Source: Asterias amurensis
Lineage: Eukaryota > Echinodermata > Asteroidea > Forcipulatida > Asteriidae
Length of the DNA stretch: 64,000 nt
Assembly: GCF_032118995.1 (NCBI RefSeq)
Contig: NC_092666.1
Location: 9,560,501-9,624,500 of the forward strand
Direction of reading: 5' to 3'
The position numbers and the translations under genes are program-made. Each line of letters opens with the position of its first letter. Positions within the stretch are counted from its first letter, which is position 1. A model generated the notes under the pieces. It was not told the DNA's origin, ran no database searches, and saw only the letters and a program-made list of their open reading frames with translations. Positions 35,499 through 46,799 of the stretch are shown in pieces.

Positions 35499-36270
35499 GT
35501 GTTTTACATTTTTAATCTTTGTATACAACCGAGCTGTTATTTTTTGTTTGTAGTGTATCTTTGTAAATAATATAGCCTTGTAAAATGCATCGCCGGGGTT
35601 CTCTGATCCAAAACGCGCAATATTAATGCTGTTTTATTATTACCATTATTTATATTGAATAGAACAAAAAACAATCGAATGGTTCTTAAATCCAAACATT
35701 TTAGTATTGTTGCCCTGTTATTGCTATTGGTAATGTATTTGTTATACCGGCATGTTTTTAATAATATGCAAGACAATTTAAAATGCTTTATTATTTTAAA
35801 AAAAATATTCAAAATTGTTCAAAACGCGTTGCCGGCTGTTCACAGGTCATGTATTGGCATTATTGCTATGGCGACAGTCAGCCCCCCCCCCCGATCATTA
35901 AACCATTCATATTATTACACTGTTCTATCAAGCGAGCCGGCAATTAAATGGAACCGAAAATATTGCTCTTCGTTGTAATGTAAATTACAGTATTCTCACT
36001 AGGTGTATCTCAACATTATGCATAAAATAACAAATCTGTGAGAATTTGGGCTCAACATGAATTTAATTTTCATGAGCTCGAATTAAAGCTACTTTTTTGC
36101 CTCTCTTGTTTCACATTCAGAATTCGGCCATTCAATTTGGTTTTAGGCTTTCAAATTCTTCTTTTATTATCATGATTTAACAAAAGCATATCAGCATTCT
36201 GTGTCGTGACACACAATCATTATTCAATTTCGCAAAGCTGGTTCGATTGGAGATTGTACTGACTATTATT
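35499..36270. other. AT-rich, no gene; one TTAA-A scrap
   Basis: 35985-36055 carries a middle piece of TTAA-A (ggtgtatctcaacattatgcataaaataac). A C-run lies at about 35883. Nothing else was recognised. Confidence 0.45.
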
Positions 36271-36488
36271 ATATGGAAAGGTTTGCGGTAACACCATGTA
36301 ATGACTATCTCTAATGAGTTGGGGTGGTTCTGAAAAGAACCGTTGGTTTCAACTTGACTTTTCGATCAGTATGCTCTGATCGACTTTATGGAGAAAGCTG
36401 AATGAGTTGAAACCAACGGTTCTTTTCAGAACCACCCCAACTCATTAGAGATAGTCATTACATGGTGTTACCGCAAACCTTCTATATC
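36271..36488. repeat. Inverted repeat with a histone-type 3' stem-loop in each arm
   Basis: The arms 36271-36354 and 36405-36488 are almost perfect reverse complements. Each arm contains ccaac followed by GGTTCTTTTCAGAACCACC: plus strand at 36418-36436, minus strand in the left arm at 36341-36323. This fits the replication-dependent histone mRNA stem-loop (GGYYYU, 4-base loop, ARRRCC, then ACC). No histone coding sequence is nearby. The purine-rich downstream element is not obvious. Confidence 0.85.
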
Positions 36489-36600
36489 GTATTTCCACCA
36501 TGCAAGGTTTCAAATTCTACTCATTATTATTATTATTATTATTATTTTCAATTTCGAAAAGAGCAATTTGAATAAATAAGAATTCAATTAAGTATGACTA

Positions 36601-37001
36601 TTAAAGGCAGTGGACACTATTGGTAACTGTCAAAGACTAGCCTTCACAATTGGTGTATCTCAAACATATGCATAAAATAACAAACCTGTGAAAATTTGAG
36701 CTCAATCGGTCATCGAACTTGCGAGATAATAATGAAAGAACAAATACCCTTGTCACACGAAAATGTGTGCGTTTAGATAGTTGATTTCTAAAGTTCTAAA
36801 GTTCTAAACTTGAGGTCTCGAAATCAAATTCGTGGAAAATTACTTCTGTCTCGAAAACTATGGCACTTCAGAGGGAGCCATTTCTCACAATGTTTTATAC
36901 CATCAACCTCTCCCCATTACTCGTAACCAAGAGAGTTTTTATGAAAGGTTTGACGCTAATAATTATTTTGAGTAATTACCAATAGTGTCCACTGCCTTTA
37001 A
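36601..37001. mobile_element. TTAA-A MITE, full copy
   Basis: Both termini intact (TTAAaggcagtggacac ... gtgtccactgcctTTAA). Confidence 0.93.
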
Positions 37002-37367
37002 AGAAATACCAATAAACAGATAAACTAATACCAGACAACTCTTTCGTGCACTTTATGTTAGCCAAATCTTATTTTCTTCATTTATATTTCGTAGACTTTA
37101 CATGGGGCCCGGAGAGATTTGTTCTTCTTTGTTTTCATCTTTATTCTTTCTTATTCGGGGGACCTAATTGTATATTATTTTGTTAAATCGAATGACGCAG
37201 CAGTACATTTGAATCATAAATCTAAATCGAATAACCCTTTTCAGTAGCATTCGATTTCGCGCAGCATTTCGCTATTATTTTGTCACCCACAAACATAAGA
37301 ATATGAGAATCGATTTGTGCACGAATCGTTCATTGAATTTTGATTTCCGTCCTAGAATATAATGCAG

Positions 37368-37532
37368 CCCACAAAGGTAGTCCTAACTTAGGACTAGTCC
37401 TAGGCAATGCTAAGAGATAGGACCAGTCCTAAGTTAGGATGAGTTACTGGTCCTAACTTGGGACTAGTCCTATCTCTTAGCATTGCCTGGGACTAGTCCT
37501 AAGTTAGGACTACCTTTGTGAAATCCACCCCA
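37368..37532. mobile_element. Hairpin-F MITE, left end clipped
   Basis: The arms repeat cctaacttaggactagtcc. The right end gtgaaatccacccca is intact; the left starts at cacaaaggtagtcc. Confidence 0.88.
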
Positions 37533-37774
37533 GAGATGTAGTTGATAAACCCATACCTCAATAAATGTGGATGATTTGACGCTTTGTGAAGAAAAAAAAC
37601 ACACTGACAGTAAATTTTTCTTTCTGTTTACTCAGCAAGCGCGGGAACTGTACTCAGCCGAAACTTTCACTTGTGTTTTTGATTGTATTGTATTTTTATT
37701 CATATTGTTGTGTCAATAAAGCATCATTACCTTATAAATACAATAATGGGTAGAGAATAAAACAAAATTTAAAA

Positions 37775-37990
37775 AGTACTGGTGCTAAGTCACCAGAGTG
37801 TGGATTCGAATCCCGGTCGTGACACTTGTATCCCTGAGCAAGATACTTTACTATAATTGCTTCTCTTCACCCAGAGGTATAAATGGGTACCTACGAGGGA
37901 TACTCCCAAGGGAGCTGAGAAACATTAAAACGATTGTTACCGGCCCAATGCTATAAATACGTTTGCCTTTGATAATATTGTTAAATATTT
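37775..37990 (+). mobile_element. SINE
   Basis: Contains a B-box-like gattcgaatcccgg, then gacacttgtatccctgagcaagatacttta and cacccagaggtataaatgggtacc. It is related in layout to 26273-26636, with an AT-rich tail. Confidence 0.6.
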
Positions 37991-38312
37991 TGACAATTAT
38001 TTTGTTTGTAGATGTATGTTTTTTTTTATATATTTGACAATTGGGGGGGGTCTTAGTTTTCAAGTAAGGTGGTTCTTGTGTTATTTCGTTTTCGCATTTC
38101 TTCTACTTGACAACTGTTGTTTTACTTTTCACTACAATTTTAGATTTATGTGTAATGTATTATAGTACATACATTTTTACTTTTTTAAATGAGCAAGGTT
38201 CTGGAGGGCAGCACTTACTTTTTATGGTATTGTCCAAAGAATTAAACATACAAAAAAGAAAAAAATAAATAAATAAACGTTTGCGTTTTTTCTTTTAAAT
38301 AGTTGCAGTAGG

Positions 38313-38660
38313 TTAAAGGAACACGTTGCCTTGAATCGGACGAGTTGGTCTATAAAAAGCGTTTGAAAACGTTTGTTATAAAATGCAAATGATTAGAAAG
38401 ATGTTTTAAAAGTAGAATATAATGTTTCACACATGTATCACTCAAAATTGCACGGTTTTCCTTTTACGTCGCGAACTGACACGGTCGGCCATTTATGGGA
38501 GTCAAAAAAAAATTGAGCAAAAAAAAAATATATATATACTCAGATTTATTTTGTTTAGGTTTTGAACCTAAACAAAATTAATCTGAGTATTTATTTAGGT
38601 TTTGAACCTAAACAAAATTAATCTGAGTATTTATTTATTTTTTTGCTCATTTTTGTTGTC
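38313..38660. mobile_element. Half TTAA-B joined to an AT-rich inverted repeat
   Basis: 38313-38506 is the left half of TTAA-B, stopping exactly at its centre (gggagtcaaaa). 38507-38660 is an inverted repeat from ttgagcaaaaaaa to tttttttgctcat. It contains a 47-bp tandem pair (ggttttgaacctaaacaaaa units). Confidence 0.82.
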
Positions 38661-39191
38661 TGCTTGTTTGTCTGTCTTTCTGTCCTGGATGGGAGGCATC
38701 CCTCCTCAAGCTCTGCTTCTCGGGATTTTCCCCCATATCACTTCCTCTTTCATCAGTTAATTGTCATTTTGTATGCCTCTTTTGTTAGTCTTTTGTCTAT
38801 TTACTGTACGCACTACTGTATTTTCCTCTTTCAAAACGTTGTATGAATGTATGGTGTGGGTTTTTTTTTTCCCTGGAGGGGGAATCTTATTTAAGTTTCT
38901 TCAATGTGCAAAGCTGCACAAAATACTGGTCAAACCAACTACTTGTCATAGAACGATACGAAAATAGAATTGGCAGATGGCAAAAGCAGGAAACGAATGA
39001 ATATTGTTCATCTTTGCGAAGTGAAACATTTTGAATGGAACTTTAAGTACTTTTATTAAAGGCATAATAACACAGTTGCTTTTACACAAAAGCCTTGACG
39101 AACGGCTATATTCTGAAACAGCTGTGTTTTTCGTGTATGGTTATTGTCTGTATACATTTTGTTTTCCCCAGTTTCTTTCAGGCTGTTGTTG
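38661..39191. other. No gene recognised
   Basis: Pyrimidine-rich stretches and short open frames only. Confidence 0.4.
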
Positions 39192-39582
39192 TTAAAGGAA
39201 CACGTTGCCTTGGATCGGACGAGTTGGTCTATAAAAAGCGTTTGAAACCGTTTGTTATGAAATGTATATGGTTAGAAAGATGTTTTAAAAGTAGAATATA
39301 ATGATCCACACAAGTATCACTCAAAATTGCACGGTTTTCTTTTTACGTCGCGAACTATCACGGTCGGCCATTTATGGGAGTCAAAATTTTGACTCCCATA
39401 AATGGCCGACCGTGTTAGTCGACGAGGTAAAAAGAAAACCACGCAATTTCGAGGCATATTTGTGTAGATCATTGTATTCTACTTTTACAATATCTTTCTA
39501 ACCATATACATTTTACAACAAACGGTTACAGAACGCTTTTCAAAGACCAACTCGACCGATCCAAGGCAACGTGTTCCTTTAA
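39192..39582. mobile_element. TTAA-B palindromic MITE
   Basis: Complete: TTAAaggaacacgttgcc to ggcaacgtgttcctTTAA, with centre tcaaaattttga. Confidence 0.95.
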
Positions 39583-41040
39583 TGTTTTCCCCAATACATT
39601 ACAAGTATTGTAATCATCCATTTCATTTCCATTTCTTTACCATTAGCTGTCCACTACAACACGGTGTGTGACGAGTGACCGGACTGATTAAGATTTCATT
39701 ACGTTGCTAGGGCAACTAATGATGCGGTAACCTTGACTGGAACCGATCTAGAGACTCAAACAACAACAACCCATTGTCAAGAAGGACAATACCACTACAC
39801 ATAATGACAAACTATCGTTTATATCGAAGGGTGGCAAACCTTTATAGCAATCCATTGATTGGAAGAGAACAAAAGCTCCCGGATTACGAAGGACGTAAAG
39901 GCATGAATCCGAAGTCTTGATACGATGAGATAGAACCGACAATCCGAGAAAGGGCTTTTTCGGATTTGATGATGGGATATTTCGTTGGACCGATTAATCC
40001 AGAACGCCACCTCCGTTGGATTAATTAGTGTGTTCTCCCGGTTGACTGGATATAAAGTAACATTGTTCCGATAGATCTGATCCTGCTAACTTGATTTTTA
40101 ATCCGGAACATTGTATCATTACAATCAGAGGGACAACACACACCTTTGTTTCATTTGATCCGGATTAAGTTGGATTAAATCATAGCTCGGATTATTCATT
40201 TCACATTGTGTAATCCGATTAAGGATTCTTCCGGATTTATCACCATCGTGTGGATATTTTCTATTGGATTAATTAGTGCGTTCTTCCATACAAGATAATC
40301 ACAGATGAGATTATGACAGCGAACGTTTTCCTGTTAAAGAACTCGCAGATTGAGCGGCCATCTTGAACTGGTGGATTTTATAATGACCGAGCACATGTAC
40401 ACGTGATCTTTATAAAGGATTGGATAATGGCAATCACGTGAGATTGTCTTCGTACAAGTCGTCGCCCACAGAAGGACAATATACGTCTTGCGAACGATCT
40501 GGTTTTAAAGGACGCCCTCTATTAACCAAGTTCAACACATACACAATGAGCGATACCGTAGCCTGAACATCTGACGTCACCTACTTTTCGAGGTTCGTGA
40601 ATAACTCCAGATACCGACCATGAGCACCTGGCAGGATCCTGCCAGATTTACCTTTGACCTTACACACATTCAAACGTGTTCGTGCACCTGCATAACATTT
40701 TGATTACCCAAAACATTATGCACTATGCAGCAGCAGACGATCGAAAGTACAGTTAACTGCCACAGCTGACAACATACGTCACTTCGGAGCAGACCAATCA
40801 TAACGCAGAAATTGAGCCCACGTCACTGCAAGTTATTCACTGATATCATTGGTGCTGTAAGACCTGTGCCCGTCCTTGCGGATCAATACAGTGGGACCAG
40901 TCTACCGAAGTCACTGGGCGTTCAACGAGACAACACGGAACAATCGTCTTTGGATAATGTCGCGAGTATAATATAATTAGTTCAGCCCTTTATTTTAGTA
41001 CTAAAACTACCCGGATTTAAAATACGCTTTTACGCTGATA
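39583..41040. other. Unique upstream region of the 1148-residue gene
   Basis: This long stretch is free of the MITE families and has higher complexity than its surroundings. It probably holds the promoter and a 5' noncoding exon of the downstream gene. No exon donor could be fixed. Confidence 0.4.
39881..40270. promoter_or_regulatory. Cluster of nine GGATTA/TAATCC motifs
   Basis: Motifs lie at 39881, 39995, 40018, 40099, 40162, 40172, 40189, 40211 and 40265. About 0.2 would be expected by chance in 390 bp. TAATCC is the core site of K50 homeodomain factors such as Otx, Pitx and Goosecoid. A 22-bp string (ggattaattagtgtgttctc, second copy with gcg) occurs at 40018 and 40265, so part of the cluster arose by duplication. 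Function is inferred only. Confidence 0.45.
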
Positions 41041-41280
41041 GGAATCTCACCCTTACCCATTAGTACCTTAGTTTTGTCACCTTCTAACCTATTGTTTTGT
41101 CACCTTTCCCCCATTAGTGCCTTTGTTTTGTCACCTTTCCCCCATTAGTGCCTTTGTTTTGTCACCTTCTTACCCATTGTGCCTTAGTTTGTCACCTTGT
41201 TACCCATAGTGCCTTAGTTTGTCACCTTGTGACCCATTGTGCCTTAGTATGTCACCTTGTGACCCATTGTGAACATCACC
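41041..41280. repeat. Tandem repeat, about 30-bp units, upstream of the long ORF
   Basis: About seven or eight imperfect units of the form gtcaccttgtgacccattgtgccttagttt end about 60 bp before a likely splice acceptor (ttgttatatatacag, 41328-41342). They are probably in the last 5' intron of the gene. Confidence 0.9.
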
Positions 41281-41391
41281 AATGTATGAAAGTGAGCTAT
41301 AGTATTCCAAAACACATTAAATTGATTCTTGTTATATATACAGAGGATATTATTTTTTATGTTCAATAACAAGTTGTTGTATATGAGGAAA

Positions 41392-44300
41392 ATGGAGAGT
41401 AACCAAGGAAACCAAACGTCGTCATATCATAATCTACCTGAACTAAGACATAGCATTACTGGCGATAGAAACGACAACGAAGAAGCTTCACAATTAAAAA
41501 ATGAATATGCTGATTATTTAGACGAGGTGGAATGTAACATTACCCGATTGATCCCTTCACTCTCAAACATGTGCCTGAAAATTGTAGACACTCCCCGGGG
41601 AAGATCTGACCGGATCCTCGGCAAAATTCCCGGTCTTTGTCATTTAGTGGCGTCGTTTCGTCATCAAAGATGGCTGCGGGACGTACGGTTTAACTGGTTA
41701 GTCAAAGCTCTCATTGAGGCAGAACGGTCGGTCAGTTACCATATCAAGACGACCTTTGACCCGCTTGGAAATAGACTGCAACTGTTCCGTCGAGACACTA
41801 GACACGTGGAGGGTGAGATGGGAACCAGATACGATCCTAGTCTTCTCCACCTACCAGGAATGCTCCCCTTACCGGAAACAGTCGATGGTTGTGATGCGAG
41901 CGATTGGTGTATAGCTGTCCTAGCGCACCTCATCAACATGCTACTACCGACGACTGTTTCAGATTCAGGATTACGGAGTAGTGATGGCCAGGAGGTTATG
42001 AAGCTCTACGTTCGTAGAGTAAATGCATGTCTTGTCCAATGGGCGCCCGTGTTGGTGAAACATTGCTTCGATATTGCAATGGTGTATGTGTGGTGGTGCC
42101 GTGGTTATATCAGCAAAGCAGTTGGTGCTACGCTTTGCATCACTGCACTTATCCCAAATGAGGATTTGGATTTGGATCTTGGAAAGTTTGAGCCGTCATT
42201 TGGAAGCTTGCAAAAGGGGATTTACTTCAATGAGTTGGGGAGGCTGATGGCCCAAGCAGACCAACCAGAAATTGCGTGTCGGTTCTACTGTAATGCAGTT
42301 GAATGTATCACCGATGATTCGTTCGATCTTCATTCTCGGATACTCTGTGCTTCGGCTGCCGATCAAGGACAGATGGACCAGCGGCACGCAGAGCGGGCCA
42401 TAGCTGATTGGGACGCCGTGTTACGTGAGCCTCACGTCCCATCAAAGATCGGCCACGCCGCGCTGGTGTCCATGTTGCATTGCCATACGGGTGCGTGTGT
42501 CAACCTGCCAGAACAACCACGTGCTGATGATAAGAACAAGGAGTGGTTACTCCAGATGGAGTTACGGATAAGCAGTCTTGCTCTGAAGAATCGAAATTGT
42601 TATTTTCATTTGTCTCTGATTCGAGCTCTCCTTGGGGTCGAAGAAGGGGCAATTCTTGCATACGACACATTCAGTAGATATTACCAGAGAAACGAGGTAC
42701 CTGGTACGATTGCATGTTTCGAGCAAAACAAGAACACGGTCAATCCGTGGAGGATATTTTCAAAATGGCTGACCGACCGAATTGTAGAAACGGGAGATAA
42801 AAGTCAGGCCATTGGTTGTATGCCGTTGTTATGGAGACGGGTTCTGTGTTACCCGGAGTGGCTTCAAGATCAGAAAAGCTCCAGTCGTCTGTTTGATGTT
42901 TGTGGAGCTACGCCAAAACTCAAAATAACAACTGATGGTTTTCTGACTGGAACCTTCGTGGGGAACCTTCCACCGATAACATCTCTTCTGCTCGACCCTT
43001 ACACTGGAGCTGTTTGCTTTCCTGATCAGGATCGACCCATTGAGGTGCAGGAGTGGGATAACCTCTACCAGAAGGATGAAGGCCATCAACCAGCTTTACC
43101 AGCAGTCGATCCCGAACTGCCATTTGTTTTAAACAGCCAAGGTAGACCAAATAACTCCCACTCATGTGGATTCCGTGCTGATACATTTATCCCAACTCCA
43201 GTCCACCTGTTCACAAACAAAACAACAGGTGCAACTTGCAGCCTGCTCGTCTCAAATGAAATTGTTAATTACATCATCTCTGGGTATCATCAAGACGACT
43301 ACAACTTCTATCAGAGAACACCTGGAATAGTGCACCACAACGCTTTGTTGTTATACAGACAAGGATCCATATATCTAAAGGTAGACCTGCGATCTGTGAT
43401 TCTACAGGCAGGACGAGATGCCATCTTGAAGTGTCTTGAAGACAACAACCGGTTCAGAAATCGCCCACAGACAGAAAGAGAGGTAAGACTCATCCTCGAC
43501 GTCTGCGTAGATCGTGGTCACCAGATTGGGCCAGGCTTACTCCGAGACTTCATCAACACAAAACAAGGACGCCTCTCTAGATTATACAGTCATCCACTTG
43601 AAGATTGGAACGAGGAGTTGATACATCGATGTCTGCCCCCTCCTCAGGTCGTTCGAGTGTCCAATATTGTATTTGTTGGGGAAAGCACTGTGATTCTAAG
43701 CTGTCTGCGTGCATTAGAGCCCTACAAATCACAACGAGACAATGTATTAGTTTTTGTTAACTGTATTGACGATAAAACTTTCCAGGCTCCAGTTGTACAT
43801 TTTGCTGGATTGTTTGATGTCTCGGCTTCTGGTAACCTAGACGATTCTCAAGTGACATTTTGGGAGATTCCTAAACAGACAGACTCTTGGAAATCTCCTG
43901 GTAGCAAGGTCTTTTTTGCATATGCTGAGACACTATCAGCAAGTAGCACTGAAACCAAGAACGTCCTGGTAGTCTTTGATGCACACGGTGTTGTTCTAAT
44001 GCGACAAAGAGATACAACCGGAGTGTTTCATGGCTGCATGAGCTTCACAACTACTTCTGGGTGGCATATATTGGGTTGTGACACGCTTAAGACTAATCTG
44101 GTCTCTTTGAACGTCCGGAAGAAGACTTGTGAGAGGTACTGCTGCCCTAAGATCGAAAGCTTTCAGGTGACAGGTGGTGTGGCCTTTGTTGCTAATCCTT
44201 CGGGTGTGGTAGTCTTAGACGCTGGTAGTTTAACACCTTTGAGTGTCATTCGAGCCCTGGGCCCAATCAAGGACAGAGAGATGGGCCGAAGAAGCCACGA

Positions 44301-44838
44301 CGGTCTCTTAGTTGAACGAGAATTCCGTTTCTTGCGGGTACTTGCTCTAACTACACAGCGAGAAGGTTCTTCAGCAGAATTCTGTTCAGAGTCAAAGAGC
44401 AACAGCTCAACAACATGTTCCTTAAGGATCTTCCTGGGTCTTGCTAATCGTGTTCTAATCCTAAAGACAACTCCTCAAAGTGTCAAGACGTCGCCCTCTT
44501 GTAGTCCATTGTCGGTTGAGATCATGGCTGACGTAGCTTTGCCTGGGATCCCCACTGAGGTGTGCTACGTCAATCAATCTGTTGGCTTCGTTGTCACGGC
44601 AACCGTCTCTACGGAGCGCCATGATATGGAGACAGAGATACTGTACTGGTTTGATGTGTCTGGCGGATTACGTGGTGTTCATCCGCTGTTGGGAAGTAGT
44701 CCGCACGGCATGCTCGCCGTGAAGTTAAATAATATATCTGGGGACGCGGTGAGATGTAACAACGAAACTTCAAGTTGGCATTTATACCTTGACGATGGCT
44801 ATGGAGGTATTTGCTGCATTCAGTTATTAAAGCCTTGA
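41392..44838 (+). CDS. Unrecognised 1148-residue protein encoded in a single exon
   Basis: The preferred start is the ATG at 41392 (MESNQGNQTS, context aaaATGg). In-frame ATGs at 41359 and 41383 are alternatives. A likely splice acceptor at 41328-41342 means a 5' noncoding exon probably exists upstream. No signal peptide or membrane segment is seen. Residues about 60-480 are mostly helical, with repeat-like stretches (FNELGRLMAQADQPEIACRF; HAERAIADWDAVL) recalling TPR-type helical pairs. A middle part (about 500-650) is rich in Pro, Gly and Asn. Residues about 755-1148 alternate short beta-like segments (NVLVVFDAHGVVLM, GVAFVANPSGVVVLD, LRIFLGLANRVLIL), suggesting a beta-propeller. No catalytic motif was recognised and I will not assign a function. 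Its length without introns is unusual beside its neighbours. Confidence 0.82.
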   Translation: MESNQGNQTSSYHNLPELRHSITGDRNDNEEASQLKNEYADYLDEVECNITRLIPSLSNMCLKIVDTPRGRSDRILGKIPGLCHLVASFRHQRWLRDVRFNWLVKALIEAERSVSYHIKTTFDPLGNRLQLFRRDTRHVEGEMGTRYDPSLLHLPGMLPLPETVDGCDASDWCIAVLAHLINMLLPTTVSDSGLRSSDGQEVMKLYVRRVNACLVQWAPVLVKHCFDIAMVYVWWCRGYISKAVGATLCITALIPNEDLDLDLGKFEPSFGSLQKGIYFNELGRLMAQADQPEIACRFYCNAVECITDDSFDLHSRILCASAADQGQMDQRHAERAIADWDAVLREPHVPSKIGHAALVSMLHCHTGACVNLPEQPRADDKNKEWLLQMELRISSLALKNRNCYFHLSLIRALLGVEEGAILAYDTFSRYYQRNEVPGTIACFEQNKNTVNPWRIFSKWLTDRIVETGDKSQAIGCMPLLWRRVLCYPEWLQDQKSSSRLFDVCGATPKLKITTDGFLTGTFVGNLPPITSLLLDPYTGAVCFPDQDRPIEVQEWDNLYQKDEGHQPALPAVDPELPFVLNSQGRPNNSHSCGFRADTFIPTPVHLFTNKTTGATCSLLVSNEIVNYIISGYHQDDYNFYQRTPGIVHHNALLLYRQGSIYLKVDLRSVILQAGRDAILKCLEDNNRFRNRPQTEREVRLILDVCVDRGHQIGPGLLRDFINTKQGRLSRLYSHPLEDWNEELIHRCLPPPQVVRVSNIVFVGESTVILSCLRALEPYKSQRDNVLVFVNCIDDKTFQAPVVHFAGLFDVSASGNLDDSQVTFWEIPKQTDSWKSPGSKVFFAYAETLSASSTETKNVLVVFDAHGVVLMRQRDTTGVFHGCMSFTTTSGWHILGCDTLKTNLVSLNVRKKTCERYCCPKIESFQVTGGVAFVANPSGVVVLDAGSLTPLSVIRALGPIKDREMGRRSHDGLLVEREFRFLRVLALTTQREGSSAEFCSESKSNSSTTCSLRIFLGLANRVLILKTTPQSVKTSPSCSPLSVEIMADVALPGIPTEVCYVNQSVGFVVTATVSTERHDMETEILYWFDVSGGLRGVHPLLGSSPHGMLAVKLNNISGDAVRCNNETSSWHLYLDDGYGGICCIQLLKP

Positions 44839-44868
44839 TAAAATGTTGCCTTATTTTTGCAAAGATGT

Positions 44869-45233
44869 GATTTCATAAATCCTGTCAGCACATAAATTTG
44901 CTTAGCTTGAAACTTCTTCCTTAATAAAAACAGGATTACCAACCAAATTTCCACGTGATTTTCAGGATAAGCAAACAACAGCTGAAGGTCTTTGCCGTGC
45001 TCCCAGAACACCGTCTTTCCACCAAGTCGGTCGCACTTAAATAACGGACCGGGCCCCCACGAGCCACCTCTCCGACCCTGCTTATTCCCTAAGAAAGGCC
45101 AAGTGATGGGGTCTAGTAGCACGCAAAAAGTGCAACACATTGAAATTTGGTTGGTAATCTTGTTTTTATCAAGGAAGAAATTTCATGTTAAGCAAATTTC
45201 TGTGCTTACAGGCTTTATGAAACTGGGCTCTGA
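44869..45233. mobile_element. Hairpin-G-like element in the 3' flank
   Basis: The arms share ttaccaaccaaatttcc with its complement, gcttagc-type strings, and end agcacataaatttgctt ... gctttatgaaactgggctc. It begins about 30 bp after the stop codon at 44838, so the transcript's 3' end probably runs through it. Confidence 0.75.
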
Positions 45234-45240
45234 ATGCTGA

Positions 45241-46006
45241 GTACTCGATGTATTTGCTTATAGTGTATTATATACTGATGATGGAGTCTTTATAAGAGTG
45301 CATGGGGTTGGTGTACCTGTCTTTTTTTTGATTGTGTCAATCAATGCAATATGTTTGTGTTCTTAAAAATGCCTTTTTTCTACTTTTACAATATTTCGGA
45401 CGAAACTGTTTATGGTTTTTTTTTTCGAGGCTTGGTATTCCATGGTGTGAAATTTATATAGATAATAATGTATAATCATTTTGTCCATTTCAGAAAAAAA
45501 TGTTGTCACTTTTTTATAAAGTTATATTTAAACTTAAGCTAACTGAAATTTTGTATATATTTTTAGTAGATACTTTTAATGTTCAGTGCCTGTCATCTAA
45601 TGAGCCATTTTGTGCCTAAAAAGACTATCGAATGCTGTTTTAAAAACTTATTGGAAATTGTGTTTTTTGTAGTTTTTGTAAAATCTTGCCAACTGGGATA
45701 CTTGGACGCTAGGTGGCAGCAGACTTACCAAGTGAAATCCAAGGTTCTCGGTTATGTGCACATGCTTAGACTACCGTGTAAACAATGAATAGACCTTATG
45801 CACATGACGTCATTTCAGTAGGGCGCCCTCATCTAGAGGTCAAAAGGAGGTTGTTCATTGGCCAATCCTGTGCGCCGCGCGTACAACTCTGTGCGTTTCC
45901 ATTGTTTCGTCACCGTTTTTCCACTTAGATGGCCGCTGGATGACGTCTATAGACCTTTACCGCAAATCTCGGAACGTGCGCGTAAGGCGTGGAATGAGGT
46001 GCATGC
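45241..46006. other. No gene; CTCF-like motif and a palindrome-like patch
   Basis: 45706-45724 contains gacgctaggtggcagcag, close to the CTCF core. 45788-45960 has partly inverted ends (aatagacc ... ggatgacgtctatagacc) and may be an old MITE. Confidence 0.4.
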
Positions 46007-46258
46007 TGGGCCCAATTTCATAGCGCTGCTTAACGGTAAGCATATTTTCATGCTTACTGTAGCAGAACAAATTTGCTAGGGTGTAAGCGTATTTCACAGT
46101 TTTAGCAGAAAAGTTTGACGGCCATATTGCGCGTTCACCCCATGGATTTTATTGTGATGTCATATTTTATTTGCATACAGTAAGCACCGTGGTGTGTACT
46201 AAAAGGTTAGCACGCCTGTTCGTGTGCTTGTGGTAAGCATCGCTATGAAATGGAAATC
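46007..46258. mobile_element. Hairpin-G MITE, diverged
   Basis: The left end tgggcccaatttcatagcgctgcttaacgg is intact; the right end is worn (gcatcgctatgaaatgg). Confidence 0.75.
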
Positions 46259-46287
46259 GTGCAGTAGGCACAAAATGCCCAGTGTCT

Positions 46288-46687
46288 TTAAAGACACTGG
46301 ACATTATTGGTAATTGTCAAAGATCAGTGTTCTCACTTGGGGTATCTCAACATATGCATTAAAAAGCAAACCTGTGAAAACTTGAGCTCAATCGGTCGTC
46401 GAAATTGTGAGATAATAATGAACGACAAAAAACCCACCCTTGTCGCACCATGGTCACACAAAGTTGTGTGATTTTAGATGCTTGATTTCGAGACATCAAA
46501 TTCTAAATCTGAGGTTTCGAAATCAAATTCGAGGAAATTACTTCTTTCTCGAAAACTACGTCATTTCAGAGGGAGCTGTTTCTCTTAATGTTTAATACCA
46601 TCAACCTCTCCCTATTACTCGTTACCAAGAAAGGTTTTATGCTAATAATTATTTTTTAATAAACACCAATTGTGTCCACTGCCTTTA
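46288..46687. mobile_element. TTAA-A MITE
   Basis: The left end TTAAagacactggac is intact; the right end reads gtgtccactgcctttatcc, so one TTAA has been lost. Confidence 0.88.
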
Positions 46688-46799
46688 TCCGTTGTATGAG
46701 TCGGAAGAAACCATGTACAATTTTCAGCATGGTTATCACATTGTACTTATATTGGGTTATAACCAACGACATCAACTGCTTGCGTCTTTAGGTTGTCAT

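Noticed and set aside
30311..39501. Frames with RNHAISRQIC / KPRNFEAYLC type sequence
   Set aside because: Read-through of TTAA-B palindromes; copies are not conserved as protein.
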